In this document: positions 36,201-48,200 of the stretch, one piece after another
Layout of the letters: each line of letters starts with the position of its first letter
Position numbering within the stretch: the stretch's first letter is position 1
Notes under the pieces: generated by a model
Database searches by the model: none
Seen by the model: only the letters and a program-made list of their open reading frames with translations
Told to the model about the DNA's origin: nothing
Position numbers and translations under genes: made by a program
NCBI GenBank assembly: GCA_934047225.1
Contig: OW203984.1
Coordinates: 5,217,201 to 5,281,200, forward strand
Reading direction: 5' to 3'
DNA from: Ypsolopha sequella
Taxonomy: Eukaryota; Arthropoda; Insecta; Lepidoptera; Ypsolophidae
Length of the DNA stretch: 64,000 nt

Positions 36201-39200
36201 ACCAAGGGCGAAATTTGAAAAAAAAAATTTTTGCTCCTATACTGCCTAGACTAGAAATTGTATTTGAACTAGTCCAGTTCAAGAACGAGAGAAATTTAAC
36301 AAGAAACAAGTAACAATGTGTTGGGAAACTAGACGCGTGGAGTAAGCTTGAGCAGCAAATCCAGACTATTTTTTTTGCATGCAGTACGCAGGTGTGCGAA
36401 TGAAGACAGATATACTGTGCGAGTGAGAGGGGATGATGATGGGCGCAATATAAGATTCCTTTCTTTATTGCTCCGGGTTATAGTGTTTCACAACTTATTA
36501 TTTCACTATTTCCCAATCGCGAAATGGCAGGAGTGCGGGCGAGTACATACATGTGAGTGTGAAATCGCCCGCACTGCTGCCTGTATGGGAAAGCATATCG
36601 GTAAATTCACAAGTTGTGTTGAGACCTGGATAGCTCAGTTGGTAGAGCAATCGCCCGGTAAGCGAGAGGTCCCGGGTTCGAATCCCGGTTCAGAGCTCTC
36701 ACATCCAGATTTACTTTTCTTTTTGCGTTTCTATACTGCAATGATATAATGTTAATTTATATCTCCTTGCGATGGATAAATCACCAAGTGTTCAAACATA
36801 GAAATTTATTTCTGTCATAGTTTAAAAGTTTAAAAGTCAATTTATTAATTAAAATAATTTAAGTTAAGTCAAGCAAGCCTAAATTATAGAAGATTTTCAC
36901 GTTTTTTGATGCAAGTATTTGCTATATTCCTTGTACCGTTTCTGGGAAACAGAGTTTGACAGACAGACAGACGGACGGATAACAAAGTGTTCATGAAAGG
37001 ATCGTTTTTTGAAGTGAATACTTCTTTAGGTGCGGTGAGCGATTTCTGGTAGTTGAAATGTTATTGGTTCGCGTCACCGACATGCTACTGTTACATTGCA
37101 TAGTTTTTTAGTTTTCACTTCTGTCGGTAGTCTCCATGACTGCCTATGTTTTTTTTTCATATTAGGTCTTTACATATGAAATTGCCGTTTTATATAGAGA
37201 ATTTGAAGGAAACTCAATTTTCAGTACTAACATTTGTGCATTTTTTTTTAAGAATGACAAATACAAATTATGTGATTTCTTGTGTGTATGAATGAGACAA
37301 CATTAAGGTAATTTTTGGAAAGTGTCAGCTGTAAAAAATTATTACGAATCTTATCATGGAAATGGATGGCATATAGGACGAACTGTTTTTGAAGATTTAA
37401 TTTTTATAATCAAACTGAAAATAAAAACAAAATTTAATACGTAGATGTAAAACCTTGAACTCAAATAATTAAAAAAGCTATTGAATTACAAGAATTATGT
37501 ACTCATGAATCTGTAAGAAAATTTCGGCAATTTCATATGTACAGACCTATTATTTAATTCGGTGAGGATTGTGTTCGCTTTATGTCGAGCTAGTATTTCA
37601 GCAGTTACGGGATTGCATGGAGCGGCTAATAAAATTTGCATGCTCTGTTTGTTTTAACATTTGTTTAACAAGCGTTAACTGGATCCACTTAAGAGGGTTA
37701 TCGCCCAACTGAACCCCAAAAAATATTTACATTTATGAGTACGATATACGCAGATTCTCTGAACCGGGACTCAAACCCGGGACATTTTGGTCACCGAGAG
37801 TTTTCTCGACCAACTGAGCTATTCAGGTCCTCTAAAAAGGCCGCTTTGGATGAATCACATTATGATTCTGTTGTAATGCTGTCTCTTTTGCACGCATGAA
37901 GAAACCCTGACTCTATCCTACTTTCAAATCATTTCATGATTCACCCAAGTTGGCCTTTTTAAGTCCCCAGGTCTCGACTCGTGAATTTACAAAGACAAAT
38001 GCAAATATTGGTGTGCCAATATAAACATAAGAGTAGCAAAGGTATTTAAGGGCATGGGTGACCTGAGATTGAGCCCCTCATTTTGCATCAAGTAGAACTG
38101 CGGGTCTACCGCGTAATTCTGATTTTCATGAACATCAACTTGAGATTGCAATTTGACGCGCATTGTGGTGGTCCACTTCTGAGAGACTTTGCTATTCTTA
38201 AGAACGAAGTCATAAATTTAATACCCGCACAACAGGGGGTTGGTTTTGTCAATCATATATTTTTTTTCTCGCATCCGCTTAAGTAATTCGACACGTTCTG
38301 TAAAGATAGTCAATGCTTTCTTAGAATGGGGTAATAGACGTCTGCAGCAAATAGAGTTATGCAATACAGATGTGAAGCAAAGGAAAAAAAACCTAGGAAA
38401 CGAATTCGAGTAGAGACGTAAACGACATTCATTGTTATTCATGCAAAATGCAACCTTATAGACGACATCTTAAAAAGGTATAATTTATGCTCAACGGATA
38501 CTGTACTTGTGAAAACGTGTGTTTCAGAAAGGCTAATTGCCAACAAACAAGGACTTTAGGAAGAGATGCAGGCAAAGGTCAGGTCGAGGTGATGGAGCTA
38601 TTTATTTCGTAGGGGCTAGGTTTTGGGATATGAAAACCTAGGCCTTTCGTTAACTGCAGTGGACAACGGCTCGTGGTTTGGCGGGAATGGTCAACGCGCG
38701 AGACAACTTCGCGGTCGTTCACCGTCCAATCAGAGATCAAGAGAACGTGACGTCACAGGCACGAAGATGTGTTTGAGTGTTGCATTTGGTTCTGTGCCAA
38801 ACTAAATTGGACATTATTTGTGCAGTGATAAAAGTGGAAATAGAGTAATTAGATTATAAGTTTTTGTTTTGTCAAAATTTAGTTTTAAAATTGGAGGAAC
38901 GAGGGTTTGATGAGGCATTCGAATTTTGTACGCGGAAGAAATTGGTCAGATGGACGCAGAGAAAGAGATCATAAATTTTTACTGTGAAACGTGAAGTTCG
39001 ATTAAATAAATAAAGTTTCTAAATTGTAGCTGTAAAGGCTATATTATCTGTTCGAGGGATCAATGACAAGCTAAGTTTCTTTTATAATATCGATCGAAGG
39101 TCAATATTGTGGTGGGATAATTTTATCTATTAAAATTAATATTGAAGTTAAATGGCGTCATAGCATCATTTAAGAGAGATTGGACCATTTTTTCGAGCAA

Positions 39201-42200
39201 AGGAAGGGTAAAATTTTATAAAATAAAATTCCACAATATTGTAATTTTGTCGGTAATTGTTTTGTATATTTGTATTGTCTGTTGGAGTACGCAAGGATAT
39301 TTAACATTTAGACAGTTGACAGAGTGTCCAAGTTAATATCTAAAAATAAAACAATTAATAGCAAAAATTGCGTACTCTCACAAATTGTGTGTGTTCTTTT
39401 TTGTTTTTTCCTTCTTTTAAATTTCTTTATGTGTTATTCTTTGTATTGAGATAGTTTTCCGGATTGGTTGGAAATTAACATTTTATACGTATGTGTGTGT
39501 GTTGTATAATTTAGGTAATTTGATGGCCAAAAGAGGTTGTTGCATTTCACAAGACGTTCTCCTCTTTTATAGATTTGTTTGGGCCTAGGAACGCCGTGAA
39601 GCCGTTTTATCGCATCTTTAGTGATCGTTAAGACCGGTTTAAATAGTCAAAGAGTTTCGACTAACGTAGATTCAAATTTAAGGCGAGGAATTGGGTTTAA
39701 TACGGTCACTGTGTCGTTCCGAGCGTTATACGCGGAGAGACAGAATTCAGACCGAAATTGACGAAGGTAGCTTGTTGTTTGATTTTATTGTACAAATCTA
39801 ACAAAACCTTCATTTCATTTCATTTTTTACTAATTATATCTAGTTAAATTTGCTACTATTATATTAAAGATATTGGTAGTAATTATTATATTTCTGTTCA
39901 GTGGAAACCTTTTCCATAGTGTTTGATTAGTATTGATTGGTTGATTTGCATACTAAAATTTAGGAAAAGGTTCCAAACATGTTTTATTAAATTATCAGAT
40001 TAGTAGTTTCAAGCTGTGTAGTCAAACCGATTACAAAATAAAGCGCCAAACATCCCAATTCTGCGCCTTAAAACATATTATTTTTCAAGGAATAAATATT
40101 TCATTTATCCTGATTTTGTGCATTTATTATTTTTCCTTTACCCATGTAGGAATAAAGAATTTAGTATACTTTATTTTTCGTAATCAAGTAACTCTACATC
40201 TAGAGATTTTCCTAGCTGAGATTCAAATAAAAGTAGACAGAATACTTAGACAGGTCCTACTCTAATACCTAACTGGACAAACTTTGCATACTGAATCATA
40301 ACTTGATTAATTATCACTTTATACTCATTTAATGAAACATAAACGTAGCCATTTTGGTTCGTATTGCTTGCCACTTTAAATGTTTAATATCATAAACCGA
40401 GTTGTTTATGCACTCGTTGAACAGTGGGTGACGAGTTTTATTGGCAAATTGAGTCACCGAAAAACGGGACTCAATAGTATAGTATATCCTTTAATTCAAG
40501 CCAGCGTGCTGTTCCTAACATATCATTGTACCTTAATTAAAACCTTATTGATTAGCTGATCAGAGCGGCCGCTCATATTTATCAAACTGATTACTGAATG
40601 CATTCATAAAGGGGGGTAAAAGTTATTCATACACACAAAAGTCTGTGTATTCGACAACGAAAGGATCAGCTAATACAATTCAATCAAAGCAAATTGATTT
40701 CGACGATATAAAAGGTTAAATACACAAAAAGGTACTTTTTTATGTTGGGTTAACACATAGCACTCTCTTTGGGGTTATTCCAGGTAATTCATTTAGCTAC
40801 TCTGTGCTCTCGAAATCTGGAGATATTTACAGGTAACCTATGTTATTTTGTAACCTAGATATCCTGAGGAGATTCCAGGTAGTTTTATTGATGTCTCTGT
40901 GCTCAGAGGGATACGGAGTCAAATCTGTCTGGATTGGATAAAGGGGATGCTGATATTTGATAAACCACAAATTATAAATATAGGACATTCGCACAGGTAT
41001 ATGGATATATATATAGATATATACATATACACATATTATTGTCCCATCATGAATTTACATTTTAACACGATAAATAGAACATAATCTCGTTGTTTCTCAG
41101 ATGATCGTAGTTGTTCAATTGCTATTATTGCACTAGACTTTCACATCATACCTACCGACACACCAAACAGGGGGGGGAACAGCAGGGGATACCATCACAC
41201 GTGGAGCCGCGGACCAGATCTTAGAAACTTGTGTTGTGCTTTAGCAAACACAGCTGAGAGAAAGGACCTAATTTTATGATAAAATATATTCAATAATTAC
41301 TTTAATAAATAAATTCACAACGTAGGGGTGTAAACACGCGAATAGAGCGGTTTGCATTAACATTGAAAGTAATTATTTACGACGTTTGGTAAATTATATG
41401 ATAGTCATTCAGTTGAATGAACTACGTTCATAAAGCACGGAAGATCCGGAAAACTATGTCATTATTTGTTGTGTTTCTTTTGTGTGATTTATAGGGATAA
41501 AAACTCAAGTGAGTTTATGGCGTTACATTCCTTTGCTTCACATTTGTTGCGATTTAAGTAAAATATAGAGCGGAAAAGTTAGTACTGTTTATCTTAAACA
41601 TAGTTACGCGAAAAATTTAAGAATGGCAGACCAAGTTAGGACGCGACGCGGACGCGTTGCCAAGCGAGTTGTGGAGAGGGAAGCTATCGTTTTAAATAAA
41701 ATCGTTACAAAAAAACCCAAGAAAAATAATAAAACGATGACTAATACAGAGGACGATGTTACGAATGCCGGGTTTCAGTTATTGGCGGGAAAGTTCGATG
41801 ATTTGTTCAAGCGTATGGAGGTGTTGGAATCACGATCGGCGAGCGAACAAGGTAGTTCAGATTTATTGCCAGCACAGGTACGAGATAATACGGCTATTAG
41901 CACGATGGAGCCAAGTCCTGTTACGAGTACGTATGGTGTAGGAAATTTTGGACGGAATATGGGCAACGTATTTGTTATGCAGCCGACAATAGAAAAACCC
42001 ATTTTCAGCGGTCGGGGAGAGGTTAACCCGATGCGATTCATTACGAGATTAAAAAAATATATTAATTCTTTAAATGCACATGATAGGGCATTAGATATCG
42101 CGACTGAATGTCTTACGGGGACCGCGCGTAAAGTGCTGGAATTAAACAGTAAAAATTGGAATTCGTTAGGCGATTTTGAAGCCGATTTTCGGAGCACGTA

Positions 42201-45200
42201 TTGGGCAGGTCAACATCAGGAAGTGGCCAAATATAGGTTGATGAACGCATCATTTAATAAGGGCGGGACCTTATCTATGATCGAACATTTTGCGGAACAA
42301 GTAGACACAGTAAATTCGTTAACGATACCGTTGAGCGAGCACGATCTAGTAAATTGTATCATGCGGCATTTCCCGGACGATATTCAAACATTATGGTTCA
42401 CCAGGAGTGGTGACGTCACAATTATGGCGGCTTCCAATTTTCTCAGGAATTTAGAACAAAACATTGTACGTAGAGATAGGAGCGATGTGTTAGTGTTATC
42501 GAATCGTGGCAATAATGTACACAGAGGACATCAGAATCAACAGAATAGGCGAGGTGTGGATTTTAATCGAGGCGGTATGCCATTGGCCGCGTGTATTGAG
42601 AGTAGACCGTTTTACGATAATCAAGGTTCAATCAGGGGTCGCGGAGGACGAGGTAGGGCCCGAGGTAGGGGCATATTCCGAGGCAACTATCGTGGAAGCG
42701 ATTTTCCAGCAATTAAGTGGGATAAAGAGTCGTCTTATACATCGGTTAGACCTAGTTTTAATTTGGATAAAGGCCCACCCACGGATTCGAGTACTACCGT
42801 AAATGAAACTATTACGGGAAACGATTCGCAGTCAAACAAGTAGGTCCTAATTGTGAGACTGTAAGTATAGTGTTAGGACAAGATAGAATAGACAATTTAA
42901 ACAGCAAAAAGAACGCGAAAAATAACGAGCAGTCGTTACAGAATTATAATTGTAGTACTGGTAGGGAAATGAGTGAGTATTCAACTGTTATAAATAAAAA
43001 GAGCGAGATAGCTTACAGGATTATGGTTAAAATGGGATGGAGTGCAGGTCAAGGGTTAGGGAGGCAAGGAAACGGATGCAGGAACCCAATAGGTTGTGTG
43101 GCCATCAAAAATAACGAAGATACAACAGGTGACATAGGTAGATTGCTAGGGGATAGGAACGACGTCGTCGAGATATGCACAGAGAGAGGGAGGCCTTGTG
43201 TGTCGTGTGACAGACGTAGAGTGGGAGTGTTCACTATTTTTAGTAGCTTGAATGATGACGTGGATGAGGAAGAACCAGTTCATTCATTACCAAAATTACC
43301 GGAAATTACAATAAAGTTGTACGGACGACTAATAAATACTTTGATTGATTGTGGTTCTCAAATTTCGGGTATTTCCTCCGAATTATATGAGTTTATTAAA
43401 TCTCAGGTGGGATCGTTGGCTGAGATTGCCATACCTACTGTTCAAATACGTGGAGCGTTTGGCTCTAGAAGTGAAAAGGTGCGGAGTATGGTTTTAATAA
43501 ACGTACAACTGGGTAGCACACAAATAGAGACACCTGTATTAGTTTTACGGCAGCTTCCTAGGTCAATGATCCTGGGTTTTGATTGGTTAGAGAGAGTTAA
43601 AGGAGTAATCAAATGTGGGACGGAAAAAACATTATTAATAGAGCACCTAGGGGTCACTACAGAAATTAAAATAGGTTCTCAGATTGAAAGTGAAAAGTTA
43701 GGTGGCATTTTAAATGCAATCGAAATCGAAAAAATTCTTAGACAAACTGGAACCGAAGCGTCAACAATAGGGTCCATAAAACCCATAGAAAGGGTAAGTC
43801 ACTCGGGATCGTGCGGAACCACGAGTAAAGCAATAAATTCTTTAGAAAGTGAAAGTTTGCCCAAAATTGGAGATAAAGTGACAGAGTTAACGGTTGAGGG
43901 TTATGTAGATTGTATGGGGATAGAACCGGAACAAAAAGTTTTATTGCTGCGCGTATTACAGAAAAATAAAGAGGTATTTTCTGAGAAGTTAGGGTTAACT
44001 GACAAGTATACGCATGTTATTAAATTAACGGACGAGACACCATTTTTAAAACGTAGTTATCCCGTGCCATTTGCGCATCGAGAGCAGGTAGAAGCTAGGA
44101 TCGAAGAATTAGTAAAATTAAAAGTAATAAAACGACAGGCTACGCCTTTTTGTAGTCCGCTGACTTACACAAAGAAAAAGGATGGCACGTTAAGAATCTT
44201 ATTGGATGCGCGAGAATTGAACAAAAAGATGGTGGGTGATTCGGAGACCCCGCCTCTTACTTCAGAGATTTTACAGTCATTTAATGGGGTAAAATGGATT
44301 ACACTGATAGATTTGAATAACGCTTATTTTCAAATTCCCTTAAGTAAAGCGTCCACAAAATACACAGGATTTACATTTATGGGCAAAGTATACACATATA
44401 ATGTCTTACCGCAGGGGCTGAAGACTTCAGTGGCAAGCTTCACGCGTGCTATGGACATAATACTAGAAGGGCTTAGAGCCTTTTGTAATAATTACATCGA
44501 CGATTTAGTAATTTCGACAAATGGAAGTTTAGACTTGCATTTACAACACCTAGATAAAGTATTAGGACGATTACGCGAAGCAAACCTGACTTGCAACTTA
44601 GCGAAATGCAAATTTTTGCAGGTAGAAGTCAGATTGTTAGGTCACATCGTTAGTACGGAAGGAGTAAGAATGGACCCCGACAAGACGAAGGCTATACAAG
44701 ATTTTCCGGTGCCTAAAACGGTTAAACAAGTGCGAGCTTTCTTAGGACTCATGAATTATTTTCGTAAATTCATACGGAAATACGGAGAGGAAACAAAACC
44801 ATTATGTGACATGTTACGTAAGGACATTAAGTGGAGCTGGGCACAGGTACAAAATGATTGTTTCGAACGAGTTAAAGGGTTGTTCTTAGAGACCGTTATG
44901 CTTACCCACCCAGATACAAACAAGACTTACTATTTACAAACAGACAGTAGTGCTATAGGTATTTCTGGTTACGCTTATCAATTATCAGAGACAGGAGAAG
45001 AACAGGTTATTGGGTTCTGTAGTAAGGGTTTGACGGAAGCCGAGATGAGGTGGACAGTTACAGAGCAAGAACTGTGGGCTATAATATATAGTTTGACAAA
45101 ATTTGAGACTTATTTACGAGGGGCAAAATTAATAATTCGTACAGATCATAAGAGCCTAACGTTTCTAGGATCAACGGTTGGATTACTAAGTGCTCGGATG

Positions 45201-48200
45201 GTTAGGTGGGTGCATTATCTAGGTCGGTTCGATTATACCATAGAGCATGTAAAGGGTAAGGAAAACATCGTAGCAGACGTATTATCGCGACATATACAGG
45301 GGGTCACAGATCTTTCAACGTCTAAAAGTCAAGGGCCACAAATGAACCTTTTCAAGACGACTAGTTTACGCTCAATACGAGGAAAACTGAAAGAGCTAAG
45401 CAAACACCAAAGCGAAGATGGAAATTTAGGAAAAATAATCAAAGTCTTACGTGATTCTAACAGCACGAGCGGAAATGTAGGCGGCCGGAAAAACTTCTTA
45501 TTAGAAGATGGGGTCTTATACTATATAAATCCTCGAACCGAAAAGCGGAATTTAGTGATTCCTGAAATCATGCAAAGCGAATTAATACGAGATATACACG
45601 AAGAAATTGGTCATTTCGGTAGATACAAAGTACTCGCGTTATTGAAGGAACGGTATTATTTTATGAAAATGTCAAATAAAGTTGGTAAGGTGTTGAGAGA
45701 ATGCGACGTTTGTCAGACTTCAAAGTGTGAGTTAGCTAAACATTCCGGGGAAAGTAAACCTGTGATAGCTACTGACGTGGGGCAGAAAGTCTTTGCGGAC
45801 TTGTACGGACCTTTAGTTCCCGGAAAATTTGGGAGTAAATACATTTTCGTAATACAGGACTCATTCAGCAAATTTATAAAATTATATCCATTACGGAGAG
45901 CGACCGGGGGAAGCGTGATAGCTTGCGTAAAAAAATATCATGCCATAATAAAGATCGAACATATCATAACGGATAATGGGGCACAATTTATCTCTAGGAC
46001 TTGGGAAAACGGTTTATCGCAATTAGAAATACGATTGTCTCACACATCGGTACGACACCCGCGGCCAAATTCAACTGAACGCGTAAATAAAGAATTAGGC
46101 CGTATGTTTAGGACGTATTGCAATAAATCACATAGATCATGGGTAGCGTTACTCCCAGAGATTGAGGACTGCTACAATAAAGTCATCCATACCACAACAG
46201 GTTACTCGCCAATGGAAATTGTTCGGGGGCACAGCACCAAACTCGCGACTGATAGTGTTTTAGCAAGCTATGGGTCATTCGGATCAAACGTTTTGGAAAT
46301 AAATGAAATTAGAGACAAAGCTCGTGAAAATTTGCTCAAATCAGCTGAGTATAGGGTGACCATCTATAACAAAAATCATCGGCTGGTACAATTTCAAATA
46401 GGAGACTATGTCAAACTTAGAACTTTCGCTAAATCGGATGCAGGAAAAAAAACTGACAAAGAAGTTCGCTCGGTTATACGAAGGGCCTTATAAAATTGGC
46501 GCAATACCTTATAAAAACGTGTATACACTTATTTTCCCAGATTCCAATGAGATAAGAGGGAATTATAATGCTATACATCTGTTTAAATATTATATTAATG
46601 TTGGACAAGTCAGCAATTAAGATAACATTGTCTGCTAGAACAGGTGGGGTTCCGACTGGCGCTAAAATAGTTCGGTTTAAAAGGCTTTAACTGCCGAGTT
46701 GCGGTCGGTTTATGGCACCGTTTAGTAAACAAAGGAATAATAACAGTTCAAAAGAAATAGAGAGTTGATAATAAATAATAGGTATCCTTTAAGAAAAGAT
46801 AAGAAGTGGTTAGTAGATTTCGTAGCGGTTTAATACAATTATAGTGAAGAAAGTTTAATTTTCGAGAAAATAAAAAGCCTTTTCACTCTAGGTGGGGCGT
46901 GTGGTGGTCCACTTCTGAGAGACTTTGCTATTCTTAAGAACGAAGTCATAAATTTAATACCCGCACAACAGGGGGTTGGTTTTGTCAATCATATATTTTT
47001 TTTCTCGCATCCGCTTAAGTAATTCGACACGTTCTGTAAAGATAGTCAATGCTTTCTTAGAATGGGGTAATAGACGTCTGCAGCAAATAGAGTTATGCAA
47101 TACAGATGTGAAGCAAAGGAAAAAAAACCTAGGAAACGAATTCGAGTAGAGACGTAAACGACATTCATTGTTATTCATGCAAAATGCAACCTTATAGACG
47201 ACATCTTAAAAAGGTATAATTTATGCTCAACGGATACTGTACTTGTGAAAACGTGTGTTTCAGAAAGGCTAATTGCCAACAAACAAGGACTTTAGGAAGA
47301 GATGCAGGCAAAGGTCAGGTCGAGGTGATGGAGCTATTTATTTCGTAGGGGCTAGGTTTTGGGATATGAAAACCTAGGCCTTTCGTTAACTGCAGTGGAC
47401 AACGGCTCGTGGTTTGGCGGGAATGGTCAACGCGCGAGACAACTTCGCGGTCGTTCACCGTCCAATCAGAGATCAAGAGAACGTGACGTCACAGGCACGA
47501 AGATGTGTTTGAGTGTTGCATTTGGTTCTGTGCCAAACTAAATTGGACATTATTTGTGCAGTGATAAAAGTGGAAATAGAGTAATTAGATTATAAGTTTT
47601 TGTTTTGTCAAAATTTAGTTTTAAAATTGGAGGAACGAGGGTTTGATGAGGCATTCGAATTTTGTACGCGGAAGAAATTGGTCAGATGGACGCAGAGAAA
47701 GAGATCATAAATTTTTACTGTGAAACGTGAAGTTCGATTAAATAAATAAAGTTTCTAAATTGTAGCTGTAAAGGCTATATTATCTGTTCGAGGGATCAAT
47801 GACAAGCTAAGTTTCTTTTATAATATCGATCGAAGGTCAATATTGTGGTGGGATAATTTTATCTATTAAAATTAATATTGAAGTTAAATGGCGTCATAGC
47901 ATCATTTAAGAGAGATTGGACCATTTTTTCGAGCAAAGGAAGGGTAAAATTTTATAAAATAAAATTCCACAATATTGTAATTTTGTCGGTAATTGTTTTG
48001 TATATTTGTATTGTCTGTTGGAGTACGCAAGGATATTTAACATTTAGACAGTTGACAGAGTGTCCAAGTTAATATCTAAAAATAAAACAATTAATAGCAA
48101 AAATTGCGTACTCTCACAAATTGTGTGTGTTCTTTTTTGTTTTTTCCTTCTTTTAAATTTCTTTATGTGTTATTCTTTGTATTGAGATAGTTTTCCGGAT

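Noticed and set aside
36624..36695. A functional tRNA-Thr gene
   Set aside because: The anticodon loop lacks U33, the acceptor stem is mismatched, and the SINE tail recurs elsewhere.
38218..41084. Open frames of 60-74 codons inside the gypsy LTRs (repeated at 46954-49820)
   Set aside because: They are exact duplicates between LTRs and have no domain or start context support.
42506..42802. Second ORF inside gypsy gag
   Set aside because: It is a shadow frame of the gag RG-rich region and has no domain.
42870..42872. Independent start of gypsy pol at 42870
   Set aside because: The codon is GTG, not ATG, and the frame is open back to 42807 in the gag overlap with a slippery site, so frameshifting is the better explanation.
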